Shown here piece by piece: positions 24,021 to 33,970 of a DNA stretch of 64,000 nt. Position numbers and translations under genes: made by a program. Source of the DNA: Eudoraea chungangensis (GTDB taxonomy: Bacteria; Bacteroidota; Bacteroidia; Flavobacteriales; Flavobacteriaceae); contig NZ_JARDUB010000002.1 of the NCBI RefSeq assembly GCF_029360665.1, positions 124,001 through 188,000 of the forward strand. The letters are read 5' to 3'. Each line of letters starts with the position of its first letter. The first letter of the stretch is position 1. The notes below the pieces were generated by a model. The model saw nothing but the letters and a program-made list of their open reading frames with translations, was not told the origin of the DNA and did not search any database.

Positions 24021-25292
24021 TTACGCCCTGCCAAAACGATTATAGGCCGCCTTATCTAAATTCTCTCTGTGATCGGGATGAGCTATAGAGATCAGTGCTT
24101 TAGCCCTTTCGTATAAATTCTTTCCAAAAAGATTCACAACACCATATTCGGTAACAACATAGTGAACATGAGCTCTTGTACTGGTAACACCTGCTCCTTC
24201 TTTTAGGGTGGGGGTTATTTTAGAAATTCCTTTGGCAGTTGCAGAAGAGAGGGCGAATATTGGTTTTCCTCCTTTAGATATTGCTGCTCCTCTTATAAAA
24301 TCCATTTGTCCTCCTACTCCAGAAAAATGACGCATCCCTATGCTGTCGGCACAAATTTGCCCAGTTAAATCTATCTCAATAGCACTGTTAATTGCCGTTA
24401 CTTTGGGATTCCTAGCTATTAATCCGGTATCATTGGTATATGCAGCTTCTTTAAAATGTACCAAAGGATTGTCATCAATAAAGTCATACAGTTTTTTTGT
24501 TCCGGCGGCAAAACATGTAACAATCTTACCGGTTTTAATTTCTTTTTCTTCTCCGGTAATTACTCCTGTCTCTACTAATGGGAGTAGTCCATCGGAAAAC
24601 ATTTCCGTATGTACCCCCAGACGCTTATGTCCTCCGAGCTTGTTTAGTACGGCATTGGGTATGCTGCCAATCCCGAGTTGTAATGTGGCTCCGTCTTCTA
24701 TAAGACCTGCCACGTGTTTTCCTATTTGGAATTCTATATCTGAAATAGCAGAAATGGGTGCCGCGTGTATAGGTTCATCGAGCTCTACCGCGAGATCTAT
24801 TTTACTTTTGTGTATAATTCCATCCCCATGAGTTCGAGGTACTTGAGGATTAACCTGTGCGATAACTTTTTTAGCCGTTTCCACTGCAGGGAGAGCAATG
24901 TCAACAGAAACCCCTAAGGAGCAATAGCCATGAACATCTGGGGGAGAAACCTGAATAACAGCAACATCTAGCGGCAAAATATTACGTCTAAAGAGGTAGT
25001 GTATCTCGCTAAGGAAGATAGGAATGTAATCTCCTTGATTTGTATTCACTGCTTTTCTAACATTTCCGCCTACAAAGCAGCTATTAATTTTAAAAGAGTC
25101 CTTATATGGTGGTAAGGCATATTTTACTTCCCCTTCTGTGTGGATTGAAATTATTTCTACGTTTTCCAATTCTTGATACCTATCACAAATTGTATTTATC
25201 AAGGTGTTAGGAGTCATTGCAGCTCCCTGTAAAAAGATACGATCGCCCGATTTAACGGAGGCAGCAGCTTCCGCTGCGGTTACCATTTTCAT
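24021..25292 (-). CDS. Acetyl-CoA hydrolase/transferase family protein (CoA-transferase)
   Basis: Class I CoA-transferase of 423 aa, moving CoA between acetyl-CoA and another carboxylate (4-hydroxybutyrate or butyrate type). Two domains are visible. The C-terminal one has the likely catalytic glutamate in [18 protein letters not shown] (about residues 301-318) and the substrate segment [12 protein letters not shown]. The end [36 protein letters not shown] is typical of the family. It lies 42 nt after the TauE/SafE-like gene on the same strand and could be the distal end of the cco operon, or be independent. The acyl acceptor is unknown. Confidence 0.88.
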   Translation of the reverse strand: [423 protein letters not shown]

Positions 25293-25334
25293 AATTATTG
25301 GATAAAAAATTAATAAACTACCCTTTATATGATA

Positions 25335-26036
25335 TTAATGGCATTCTAGCTCGGTAGAGACCACTTCTTTAGCGGCTTGGGGCGATACATAAGGTATTCC
25401 CAGCCCTAAACCTCTTAGAATAAAAAGAATGCCTATTATTACAATAAATACTGGGATTAACTTTTTAACCTTGCGCATGGTGGTTTGTTTAATGGCGCTG
25501 CTAAAGTAAACAGCCATTGTCATCAGAGGTACTGTACCAAGCCCAAACAAAACCATATAGAAGGAACCCTGAATTGGATTGGCCATAGCCATGGCTCCTA
25601 GTAATGCCATATAAACCAGTCCACAGGGTAAAAATCCATTAAAAAAACCAATGGTTAAAAATGCATCGTTCGACTTCCTTTTAAGCGCAAAACCTAGTTT
25701 ATCCTTGAGTGTTGAGATAATCCTATAAATGGGTTTAGATATGGATAAACTGGATAATTTTACAAAGGGAATTAGGACCAAGGCAATCATGATGATCCCT
25801 ATGAGTATAGATAGTTTCTGTTGGATACCAAAAATGTATAAACCTTTCCCGATGAAACCGAAAACCATTCCAATTGTTCCATAGGCCAAAAGTCTGCCAA
25901 AATGATAAATAGAAACTTGTAATGCTTTTTTATAGTTGCTCTTTCTGTTTACGGGTAGCATAAAAGCAATTGGACCACACATACCAATACAATGCAAACT
26001 TCCCATGAGGCCTAAGATAAGAGCTGATAATGCCAT
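25335..26036 (-). CDS. TauE/SafE-like membrane protein of the cbb3 oxidase cluster
   Basis: Integral membrane protein, 233 aa, about six hydrophobic segments. The opening LILGLMGSLHCIGMCGPIAFMLPV and the later FFNGFLPCGLVYMALLGAMA are the paired G-x-H-C / P-C-G motifs of the CcoH/SafE subgroup found next to cbb3 oxidase genes, where a role in copper or metal supply to the oxidase is suspected. It follows ccoH by 8 nt and ends a tight gene string, so a maturation role is inferred from context. Confidence 0.85.
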   Translation of the reverse strand: MALSALILGLMGSLHCIGMCGPIAFMLPVNRKSNYKKALQVSIYHFGRLLAYGTIGMVFGFIGKGLYIFGIQQKLSILIGIIMIALVLIPFVKLSSLSISKPIYRIISTLKDKLGFALKRKSNDAFLTIGFFNGFLPCGLVYMALLGAMAMANPIQGSFYMVLFGLGTVPLMTMAVYFSSAIKQTTMRKVKKLIPVFIVIIGILFILRGLGLGIPYVSPQAAKEVVSTELECH

Positions 26037-26044
26037 CTATTTTA

Positions 26045-26491
26045 CTAATAATTGATACTTTTCTTAACTAGATATTCTTTATCCAGACAAGTCCAGAATA
26101 TTTTTATGTCCCAACGACCATCCAATAAACGTTTGTCAGGTATGAGCAAATGTGTGTCGGATTTACCTATTGGCAGGTTGAAATCCAGGTGTTTATTGGA
26201 TGGCCTATATAGGAACACTTTTCCATCTATTGATTTACAGTCTAAGGCTTCAGGAAATTCAATTATTAAACCAGTTTCTTCCGGGATATATTTAAAACTC
26301 TCCGCCAGCGGTTGGGCATTCTGCATGGCATCTATTTCCTTTTGATAGGCTAATTCTTCCTTGTAATATTCCTCTGTTACAAGATCATGATTAGCTCTAT
26401 CATCAGAACTTGCTATAACAACAAAGTAGAGGATGAAGGAAATAAATGCTATAAAGGCTAATACAATGCTCGTTCCCCAGTTTAATTTCAT
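26045..26491 (-). CDS. ccoH: FixH/CcoH family protein
   Basis: Single-pass inner-membrane protein, 148 aa, needed for assembly or stability of cbb3 cytochrome oxidase. One N-terminal transmembrane helix (WGTSIVLAFIAFISFILYFVVIA) is followed by a small periplasmic domain with YKEELAYQKEIDAMQNA and a C-terminal GRWDIKIFW, both typical of FixH. It lies 21 nt after ccoG. Confidence 0.9.
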   Translation of the reverse strand: MKLNWGTSIVLAFIAFISFILYFVVIASSDDRANHDLVTEEYYKEELAYQKEIDAMQNAQPLAESFKYIPEETGLIIEFPEALDCKSIDGKVFLYRPSNKHLDFNLPIGKSDTHLLIPDKRLLDGRWDIKIFWTCLDKEYLVKKSINY

Positions 26492-26512
26492 AGTTTAATT
26501 TTTATGGAAGCT

Positions 26513-27922
26513 TTAATTAAAGCTTCTTGGAGCCAAGAACCTCGCGGTTGTGGTTTCTATTAATTTATCACCGCTGTAAACTCCAATTTTTAATTTGTCT
26601 TTATCACCAGTCAAGGCCGAATTATTAATCTCAATAAATAGAGTTCCTTCCGCAAGTTGCTGTGAGGGAACTGTAAAGGAAGTATAGGATACTAACTTTA
26701 TATCGCCTTTATGCGACATTAATTTAAAACGTACGTCTTTTATGTCCTTGGATGTTTTATTCACTAATTTATAGGTGTATACATTGCTAATGATGTTTCC
26801 TTCTTTGTGCTCGTATAACTGGCCGGGCAAGCGTAGTATGTTGGCCTCCAAGTCGTTCCTAAGAAACAACATTCCGATAAGAATAAAAGTAAGTATTCCT
26901 AAAACTGCGGCATAACCCTTTAAGCGTGGTGTAAAAGTAAACCTGGCTTTCTTTTCAATATTATCTTCACTGGCATATCGAATTAAGCCTTTCGGAAGAT
27001 TCACTTTTTCCATAATGGAATCACATTCGTCTATACAGGCGGTGCAATTTACACATTCTAATTGGGTCCCGTTTCTTATATCTATTCCCGTAGGACATAC
27101 ATTAACACATTGAAAGCAGTCTATACAATCGCCATGGCCTAGAGCGCTACGATCTTCATTTTTTCTAAATTTCTTTCGTCCTTTTTCCCCTTCCCCTCTC
27201 TTATGATCATAGGCCACCACAATTGATTTATTGTCAAGAAGAACACCTTGCATCCTTCCATAGGGGCAGGCTATTATGCATACCTGTTCTCTAAACCAAG
27301 CAAAAACAAAGTAAAATACAGAGGTGAATATTAAGAGGGATATCAGGGTGCTTAAATGGAGCAATGGCCCATCGGTTACATATTGAATCAGTCTGTCACT
27401 ACCTATTAAATAGGCCAGGAAGACATTGGCTATTAAAAAGGAAATTATAAAGAAAATAAACCATTTTAAGAGGCGCTTTCTAATCTTTTCGGCATTCCAT
27501 GCCTGCTTATCCAATCTAATTTGTGCTCCTCTATCTCCATCTATCCAGTATTCGATTCTTCTAAAAACCATTTCCATAAAAATGGTCTGTGGACACATCC
27601 ATCCACAAAAAATTCTTCCAAAGGCTACGGTAAACAAGGCAATAAATATCACTCCTATTATCATAGAAACAACAAACAAGTGAAAGTCTTGTGGCCAAAA
27701 AGGAAACCCAAAAATATTAAAACGCCTTTCCAAGACATTAAACATTAAAAACTGGTTTCCATTGACTTTAATAAAAGGGGAGGAGAATAGAAAGATGAGT
27801 AGAATATAACTTACCCATTTTCTATATTGATAGAGTTTTCCACTAGGTTTTTTGGGAAACACCCAAGCCCTTTTTCCTTCTTCATTGATAGTAGCTATAC
27901 TATCTCTAAAATTTTCTTCCAT
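26513..27922 (-). CDS. ccoG: Cytochrome c oxidase accessory protein CcoG (4Fe-4S membrane protein)
   Basis: Polyferredoxin-type membrane protein, 469 aa, that acts as a cupric reductase or assembly factor for cbb3 oxidase. About five membrane helices come first. FCGWMCPQTIF and CIIACPYGRMQGVL follow, then two clusters: CIDCFQCVNVCPTGID and CVNCTACIDECDSIM (about residues 268-305). The C-terminal part is an immunoglobulin-like periplasmic domain. A 102-nt gap separates it from ccoP, where no FNR-type box is seen, so cotranscription with the oxidase genes is likely. Confidence 0.95.
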   Translation of the reverse strand: MEENFRDSIATINEEGKRAWVFPKKPSGKLYQYRKWVSYILLIFLFSSPFIKVNGNQFLMFNVLERRFNIFGFPFWPQDFHLFVVSMIIGVIFIALFTVAFGRIFCGWMCPQTIFMEMVFRRIEYWIDGDRGAQIRLDKQAWNAEKIRKRLLKWFIFFIISFLIANVFLAYLIGSDRLIQYVTDGPLLHLSTLISLLIFTSVFYFVFAWFREQVCIIACPYGRMQGVLLDNKSIVVAYDHKRGEGEKGRKKFRKNEDRSALGHGDCIDCFQCVNVCPTGIDIRNGTQLECVNCTACIDECDSIMEKVNLPKGLIRYASEDNIEKKARFTFTPRLKGYAAVLGILTFILIGMLFLRNDLEANILRLPGQLYEHKEGNIISNVYTYKLVNKTSKDIKDVRFKLMSHKGDIKLVSYTSFTVPSQQLAEGTLFIEINNSALTGDKDKLKIGVYSGDKLIETTTARFLAPRSFN

Positions 27923-28024
27923 TTATGACAATACTTTTCAGTGTTTCCATGATAGAAACGTATAGTTTTATCAAAAACCTGTGAGCCAATAGGTCTCAAC
28001 AGCTTTTATTTGGAATTGTATAAA

Positions 28025-28912
28025 CTAATCTGTAGTTTCTTCCTCTACCCATATATCCCCTTCAGCCACCTTGGGATTCGCAGCGGTTGTGCCTTGAAAA
28101 CTGAGAACGTAACTAGCTACTTGTGCCATTTCTAAGGGTTTTAAGGTCTGTTTCCAGGCTACCATACCCTTGCCAGCTCTTCCTCCTTCTGCAATGGTGT
28201 TGAATACATTTTTAATGCCTCCACCCAAAATCCAATATTCGTCCGTTAGATTAGGTCCAATACCTCCACCTCCGTCGGCCATATGACAGGCAACACAACT
28301 GGTTTCGAAGATAGACTTGCCGGCATTTAGGTCCGAAGCCTCCGTAAGTAATTCTACAGTATTTACGTCTACAAGGTTCTTTGCTGTTTTTTTATACGCT
28401 TCTATGGCAATTTGTGCCTCAGCAACTTCCTGATCGTATTCTAAATCCTGATCGTAGTCATTGAAAATGTGAAACCTAACCAGATATATTACACCAAAAA
28501 GAATGGTGGCATAGAAGAGATAAACCCACCATGGAGGTAAATCATTATCTAACTCCTTGATTCCATCATAGTTATGGTCTAATATAATTTCACCTTCCGC
28601 TTCTATTGGCTTAGATCCTAATAGTTTGGAATACATTTTTTTGCCCCATGCCCATTCTCTAGATTGAGATTTAGACTTTAAATATTTCTCTTTTGCTTCC
28701 TCTGAAAGAGTCTGAAACATAACGTTTTCAATAGACTTTAATACAAGTTCTATCGCAATCAGAATTAATAAAACAAGTAAAAGGAAAAACTGGGTAATTG
28801 GGTATTCGATAAAGGCTGGTTTTTCACCAGAATCGATAAAAAACTCCATCAAGCCAAAGATGACAAAGAATATAACAGGGATTCGAATCCACCAGGGTGA
28901 CATATTTTTCAT
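28025..28912 (-). CDS. ccoP: cbb3-type cytochrome c oxidase subunit CcoP
   Basis: Membrane-anchored c-type cytochrome that feeds electrons to CcoO/CcoN. Two hydrophobic segments near the N-terminus and a third about residues 125-145 (PPWWVYLFYATILFGVIYLVRF) anchor it. The single haem site is C-V-A-C-H in FETSCVACHMADGGGGIGPNL, with a distal methionine in AGKGMVAWKQ. Proteobacterial CcoP has two haems; one haem is usual in Bacteroidota. Length 295 aa. It overlaps ccoQ by 4 nt, showing translational coupling. Confidence 0.95.
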   Translation of the reverse strand: MKNMSPWWIRIPVIFFVIFGLMEFFIDSGEKPAFIEYPITQFFLLLVLLILIAIELVLKSIENVMFQTLSEEAKEKYLKSKSQSREWAWGKKMYSKLLGSKPIEAEGEIILDHNYDGIKELDNDLPPWWVYLFYATILFGVIYLVRFHIFNDYDQDLEYDQEVAEAQIAIEAYKKTAKNLVDVNTVELLTEASDLNAGKSIFETSCVACHMADGGGGIGPNLTDEYWILGGGIKNVFNTIAEGGRAGKGMVAWKQTLKPLEMAQVASYVLSFQGTTAANPKVAEGDIWVEEETTD

Positions 28913-29100
28913 GTGTTTGATTGTTTTGGTTGATTATCTTCTAAAGGTATTTCACTTACTTCTTTGATATGTTCTTTGGAAGCGGTAAAAACCCACCAAA
29001 AAAGAATAGTAAAGAATACAAAGAATATAAGTAATGAAATCATCGGATAGGTAGCTATACCTTCCATACTTTCCATGTGATTTTTGATAAATTTTAGCAT
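28909..29100 (-). CDS. ccoQ: cbb3 oxidase small subunit CcoQ
   Basis: Single-span membrane protein of 63 aa (PMISLLIFFVFFTILFWWVFTAS) followed by a short polar tail. Position between the CcoNO fusion and CcoP, with a 3-nt gap to the former and a 4-nt overlap with the latter, identifies it as CcoQ, which stabilises the oxidase. Confidence 0.85.
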   Translation of the reverse strand: MLKFIKNHMESMEGIATYPMISLLIFFVFFTILFWWVFTASKEHIKEVSEIPLEDNQPKQSNT

Positions 29101-29103
29101 AAC

Positions 29104-31305
29104 TTACTTATTTTCAGATAGTAATTCGGAATTATCTTTTATTTTAATATCGGTACCCAGTCTTTGCAGGTAGGCGATAAGAGAAACAATTTCTCTGTCT
29201 CTCATTTCCACAAAATCAAGACCATTTTCCTTTGCATACTGCTTATCCGCTTCGTAGGATTTTACAAAATCCGGAGCGGCATAAAGGTTTTCTTCTATTT
29301 GAAGAGCCTGTTTTGCCATTGATTCCATAGCATTGCTTATATCCTCTTCTGTATAGGGCACCCCAAGGCTTACCATGGCTTCCATTTTACTCTGAACTCC
29401 ACTTCTGTCGTGTTCATCGGTTATTAACCATTGATAGGCCGGCATTATGGAACCGGAAGAGGTGCTTTGCGGATCGTACATATGATTAAAATGCCAACTA
29501 TCGGAATATTTTCCACCTACTCTTAACAAATCAGGTCCTGTTCGCTTACTCCCCCAAAGGAAAGGATGGTCATAAACAAATTCTCCTGCTTTGGCGTATT
29601 CACCATAACGCTCCACTTCACTTCTAAACGGACGAATCATTTGAGAATGACATCCCACACAACCTTCACGAATATATAAATCTCGCCCTTCGAGCTCTAG
29701 AGGGGTATAGGGTTTTACGCTAGTAATCGTAGGAATGTTTGATTTTACCAAAATAGTAGGAACTATTTGCACAACACCGCCTATAAGAATTGCTATAGTA
29801 GCAAAAATGGTTAATTGAATTGGTTTTCTTTCTAACCAAGTGTGGTAGGTTTCTCCTGCTGTTCTCTTTTTAGATACACGGGTTAACGCAGGAGCTTCTG
29901 CTAATTCATCTTCCACCTTGCTTCCCGATCTAACAGTCACCACTATATTATAAAGCATTACAATAAAACCAACAATGTACAGGCTGCCACCAATGGCCCT
30001 CATCCAATACATTGGAATAATTTCATTTACGGTTTCAAGGAAGTTACCGTAAACCAGAGAACCGTCTGGATTAAACTCTTTCCACATTAGAGCCTGAGTG
30101 AACCCAGCTACGTACATAGGTAGGGCATACAAAATAATTCCAAGTGTGCCAATCCAAAAATGAAAATTAGCCATTGGAACGGAAAACAATCTGGTCTTAA
30201 ACATTTTAGGAACAAGCCAATAGACCATTCCAAAAGTTAAGAAACCGTTCCAGGCTAGTGCCCCAACGTGTACATGGGCAATAATCCAATCGCTAAAATG
30301 AGCTATAGCATTTACGTTTTTTAAGGAAAGCATGGGGCCTTCAAATGTGGCCATACCGTATCCTGTAATCGCGACAACCATAAATTTAAGAGTAGGATCT
30401 GTGCGAACCTTATCCCATGCACCACGTAAGGTAAGAAGCCCATTAATCATCCCACCCCATGAAGGAGCAATTAACATCACCGAGAAAGCAACTCCTAAAT
30501 TTTGTGCCCAGTCTGGTAATGAAGAGTAAAGAAGGTGGTGGGGTCCTGCCCAGATATATATAAAAATCAATGACCAAAAATGGACAATAGAAAGTCGGTA
30601 AGAATAGACTGGTCTATTGGCTGCTTTCGGAACAAAATAGTACATCAATCCTAAAAATGGTGTGGTAAGGAAAAAAGCCACGGCATTGTGTCCATACCAC
30701 CATTGCACTAAGGCGTCCTGGACACCGGCATATACAGAGTAGCTCTTTAATGCACTTACGGGCAATTCTAAGCTGTTAAAAATATGTAGTACCGCAACGG
30801 TAACAAAAGTGGCCAGGTAAAACCAAATTGCCACGTAGAGATGTCGCTGTCTTCTTTTGATCATGGTGCCGATGAGGTTTACTCCAAAGGCAACCCATAC
30901 TAAGGCAATTGCAATATCAATTGGCCACTCTAATTCTGCATATTCCTTTGAGGTAGTATAACCAAGAGGAAGCGTTATGGCGGCAGCCACAATAATGGCC
31001 TGCCATCCCCAGAAATTAAAATTGCTGAGAAAATCGCTAAACATCCTGGCTTTAAGCAATCTTTGGGTAGAGTAATAAATTCCTGCATAAATAGCATTGC
31101 CCACAAAAGCAAAAATAACCGCATTAGTATGCAAAGGTCTTAGGCGCCCAAAACTCAACCAAGAGATGCCATCTGTGATGGTTGGGAATAGAAACATGAA
31201 AGCAAGTAATAAACCTACTAGCATCCCAATAATACCCCAAAATAGAGTGGCATAGAGGAATTTTTTTACGATTTTATTGTCGTAATAGAATTGTTGTATT
31301 TCCAT
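29104..31305 (-). CDS. ccoNO: cbb3-type cytochrome c oxidase, fused CcoN and CcoO subunits
   Basis: Catalytic subunit of the high-affinity terminal oxidase. Residues 1-about 480 are the haem-copper subunit I (CcoN): haem/copper histidines lie in LRPLHTNAVIF, VQWWYGHNAVAFFLTTPFLG, IYIWAGPHHLLYS and DWIIAHVHVGALAWNG. A linker with one membrane span follows, then the CcoO monohaem cytochrome with YIREGCVGCHSQMIRPFRSE and a distal methionine in GSIMPAYQW. The fusion (733 aa) is characteristic of Bacteroidota. The gene starts 2 nt after ccoS. It builds the proton-pumping oxidase used at low oxygen. Confidence 0.96.
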   Translation of the reverse strand: MEIQQFYYDNKIVKKFLYATLFWGIIGMLVGLLLAFMFLFPTITDGISWLSFGRLRPLHTNAVIFAFVGNAIYAGIYYSTQRLLKARMFSDFLSNFNFWGWQAIIVAAAITLPLGYTTSKEYAELEWPIDIAIALVWVAFGVNLIGTMIKRRQRHLYVAIWFYLATFVTVAVLHIFNSLELPVSALKSYSVYAGVQDALVQWWYGHNAVAFFLTTPFLGLMYYFVPKAANRPVYSYRLSIVHFWSLIFIYIWAGPHHLLYSSLPDWAQNLGVAFSVMLIAPSWGGMINGLLTLRGAWDKVRTDPTLKFMVVAITGYGMATFEGPMLSLKNVNAIAHFSDWIIAHVHVGALAWNGFLTFGMVYWLVPKMFKTRLFSVPMANFHFWIGTLGIILYALPMYVAGFTQALMWKEFNPDGSLVYGNFLETVNEIIPMYWMRAIGGSLYIVGFIVMLYNIVVTVRSGSKVEDELAEAPALTRVSKKRTAGETYHTWLERKPIQLTIFATIAILIGGVVQIVPTILVKSNIPTITSVKPYTPLELEGRDLYIREGCVGCHSQMIRPFRSEVERYGEYAKAGEFVYDHPFLWGSKRTGPDLLRVGGKYSDSWHFNHMYDPQSTSSGSIMPAYQWLITDEHDRSGVQSKMEAMVSLGVPYTEEDISNAMESMAKQALQIEENLYAAPDFVKSYEADKQYAKENGLDFVEMRDREIVSLIAYLQRLGTDIKIKDNSELLSENK

Positions 31306-31307
31306 AA

Positions 31308-31520
31308 TTAGAATTTTTCGCTTTTATTTAGTTGGATTGATTTATTATTTTTTGGTGGTAAAGGGGCAGTCTTTTTAACGATTTCGTCTTCAAATAACAT
31401 CCGTATAGAAGGAGTATAAGAGTCGTCATACTGTCCATTATTAACAGAAAATATAAAGGCCGCCAAGAATACTAAGGCAACAAAAATACTTATGGCAAGC
31501 AATAAATAAATAACACTCAT
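31308..31520 (-). CDS. ccoS: cbb3 oxidase assembly protein CcoS
   Basis: 70-aa protein with one N-terminal membrane helix ([23 protein letters not shown]) and a polar tail containing [20 protein letters not shown], the CcoS signature. It is required to load cofactors into the oxidase. The gene has a possible promoter of its own, with an FNR-type dyad at 31571-31582 that includes the stop codon of ccoI. Confidence 0.92.
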   Translation of the reverse strand: MSVIYLLLAISIFVALVFLAAFIFSVNNGQYDDSYTPSIRMLFEDEIVKKTAPLPPKNNKSIQLNKSEKF

Positions 31521-31539
31521 ACCTAGGGAAAATCTGGCG

Positions 31540-31582
31540 TAAAACTACATTGAACAACTACTTTATAAAATGACATATGTCA
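31540..31582 (-). promoter_or_regulatory. FNR-type box and possible -7 element before ccoS-NOQP
   Basis: TGAC-ATAT-GTCA at 31571-31582 is a perfect palindrome and matches the TGA-N6-TCA core of FNR/CRP sites. On the minus strand its first TGA is the ccoI stop codon. A possible -7 element, TAGTTTTA (minus strand, 31547-31540, 7 of 8 matches), starts 29.5 nt from the dyad centre, the same distance as at hemN. It would give separate low-oxygen control of the oxidase structural genes. Confidence 0.55.
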
Positions 31583-33970
31583 GTTTTTTGGATTTATTCT
31601 TTTTCCGATGCGATTGCTAGCTAAGGTAGCAAAAGATACAATACTAATGGAGCTTAATGGCATTAAAATAGCCGCAATTACGGGCTCTAATTGGCCAGTT
31701 ACGGCAAAATAAAGTCCAACAACATTATATAGTAGGGAAAAAACGAAACACATTTTAATTATTTGAATAGCCTTTCTACTTGCCGATATAAATCCGTGGA
31801 GGTCCTTTAGTCTGGAGGCATCCAAAATACCATCACAGGCAGGCGAAAACACATTGGTATTTTCTGAAATCGCAATACCAACATTGCTCTGTGCCAAAGC
31901 ACCTGCATCATTTAATCCATCCCCGACCATTAGTACGTTTTTACCATTTTCCTGAAGCTCTTTTATAAAATTGAGTTTATCGGCAGGTTTTTGATTAAAA
32001 TACAATGGAATTAACTTGGGCAATAACTTCTGAAGTCTGGATTTTTCAGAGGCATTGTCCCCCGATAAAATGGCAATGTCTAAAGACTTTTGCAATGCTC
32101 TAAAAAGATCAGACAAGCCATCTCTATACGTATTGGAAAAAACAAAACAACCTTTGTAATCATTATTTGCACTTATGTGAACAGTGGTGTTTATTAAATT
32201 CTTTTCTTCTTTAAAACCCACAAAATCCGCAGACCCAATTTTAACAACTCTTCCATCTTTCTCTCCTTTAACCCCTTTACCAACATGTTCTTCATACTCA
32301 TCTAAGGTATAAATATTTTGTCCTTTTAACAGCACGTATAGAGAGCGGCCTAGAGGATGATTGGTAGCCCGTAAAGTATTTTTTATAAGTGATTCTTCCT
32401 CCTTATTTAGTTGAAGGCCATTATAGGATATACTATCAATTCCTGTACTGGTAATGGTTCCGGTCTTGTCGAAAATAGCTGTATTAACCTGTGCTAATTG
32501 TTCAATGACCGAGCTGTCTTTAAGGAAGAATTTCTTTTTCCCAAAAATCCGGAGCATGTTGCCCAAGGTGAAAGGAGCAGCCAGTGCTATAGCACAGGGG
32601 CATGCAATAATGAGAACAGCAGTAAAGACATTTAGGGCTCTAGAACTGTCTATAAAGAGCCAATAAGAGGTAGCTAGCACTGCGATAGTTAATACAGCAA
32701 TGGTAAATCGCTTCCCGATACTATCTGTCAGGGTCTGAAATTGTAGCTTTTTATTTTTCTTAAAAATGGCATTACTCCACAATTGGGTGAGGTAACTTTG
32801 CGAAACACTTTTTAAAGCTTCAACTTCTAAAGCCCCGTGGCATTGACGCCCTCCGGCATATAGCTTTTCCCCAGCTTTCTTTACAATCGGTTGCGACTCC
32901 CCGGTGACGAAACTATAGTCTATAAGGCCGTCTCCTTTCTGTAAAACCCCATCTACCGGGATTAATTCCTCGTTTCTAATGAGTAAATAATCCCCGGCTT
33001 TAATGTCATAGACTTGTACATTTTCTTCCCTTCCTTTAGAATCCAATCTGGTAACGGCAATTGGAAAATAGGACTTATAATCTCGTTCAAAAGACAAAAA
33101 AGAATAGGTCTTTTGCTGAAAGTACCTGCCTATTAAAAGAAAAAACACTAATCCGGCAAGGCTATCAAAAAAACCGGATCCCTGATCTGTGGCAATGTCG
33201 TAGGTACTGCGTAAAAATATCACTAGTATTCCCAATGCGATGGGTACATCAATATTCAAGATTCCAGATCTCAGCCCCTTATACGCCGAGGATAAATATT
33301 CATTTCCGGCATAAAACACAACGGGAATAGAAAAGCTGAACATTAGCCAGCGAAAAAGAACTTTGTATTGTTCTAACCAGTATTCATTGACCTCAAAATA
33401 CTCTGGGAATGATAAAAACATAATATTGCCAAAGGCAAAACCCGCAATACCCAGCTTATACAATATTGTGCGATCTGTTTTTGATTCTTTTGCATCTAGA
33501 TCTTCTAAAGAGATATATGGCTCATAGCCTATTTTTGTTAGTAAATAGACTAACTTTTTAACGGAAGTTATCTCGGTGTTTATGGAAACACGTATAGTTT
33601 TTTTTGGAAAATCTACTTGGGACTCTACAACCCCTGCCATTAACTTTTTCAGATTCTCTAAAACCCATATACAGGAACTACAATGGATTGATGGAATATA
33701 AAATGAAATGACCTGTAAACCACCATCTTCAAATTCTAAAAGGGAAGCAAGAATTTCGGGATTATCCAGGAAGTCATATTTTCCTTTTGTAATGGTAGGT
33801 GAAGTGCCTGCATTCTCTTCTAAATCGTAATAATAGCTGAGGTCGTTAGACTGGAACATTTCGTACACCGCCTTACAACCCGAACAACAGAAATTTTTAT
33901 TATCATAAAATGTAGAATACCCACGGCAAGGATCACCGCAATGGTAACATTTTGTAAATTCCATGAGCAC
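31580..33970 (-). CDS. ccoI: Copper-translocating P-type ATPase CcoI/FixI
   Basis: P1B-type ATPase (796 aa) that exports copper for assembly of the cbb3 oxidase. The N-terminus has a cysteine-rich zinc-ribbon-like motif (CYHCGDPC, CCSGCKAVYE) and a heavy-metal-associated domain with C-S-S-C (SIHCSSCIWVLENL). Membrane CPC is in IIACPCAIALAAP. Other motifs are TGESQPI, DKTGTIT and GDGLNDAGAL. Start at ATG 33970 or, two codons later, 33964. It diverges from the fnr-like gene across a 99-nt region with a TGA-N6-TCA box. Confidence 0.94.
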   Translation of the reverse strand: MLMEFTKCYHCGDPCRGYSTFYDNKNFCCSGCKAVYEMFQSNDLSYYYDLEENAGTSPTITKGKYDFLDNPEILASLLEFEDGGLQVISFYIPSIHCSSCIWVLENLKKLMAGVVESQVDFPKKTIRVSINTEITSVKKLVYLLTKIGYEPYISLEDLDAKESKTDRTILYKLGIAGFAFGNIMFLSFPEYFEVNEYWLEQYKVLFRWLMFSFSIPVVFYAGNEYLSSAYKGLRSGILNIDVPIALGILVIFLRSTYDIATDQGSGFFDSLAGLVFFLLIGRYFQQKTYSFLSFERDYKSYFPIAVTRLDSKGREENVQVYDIKAGDYLLIRNEELIPVDGVLQKGDGLIDYSFVTGESQPIVKKAGEKLYAGGRQCHGALEVEALKSVSQSYLTQLWSNAIFKKNKKLQFQTLTDSIGKRFTIAVLTIAVLATSYWLFIDSSRALNVFTAVLIIACPCAIALAAPFTLGNMLRIFGKKKFFLKDSSVIEQLAQVNTAIFDKTGTITSTGIDSISYNGLQLNKEEESLIKNTLRATNHPLGRSLYVLLKGQNIYTLDEYEEHVGKGVKGEKDGRVVKIGSADFVGFKEEKNLINTTVHISANNDYKGCFVFSNTYRDGLSDLFRALQKSLDIAILSGDNASEKSRLQKLLPKLIPLYFNQKPADKLNFIKELQENGKNVLMVGDGLNDAGALAQSNVGIAISENTNVFSPACDGILDASRLKDLHGFISASRKAIQIIKMCFVFSLLYNVVGLYFAVTGQLEPVIAAILMPLSSISIVSFATLASNRIGKRINPKN

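Noticed and set aside
27941-28020. FNR-type box before ccoG
   Set aside because: TGAT and ATCA half-sites are present but too far apart for a dimer site.
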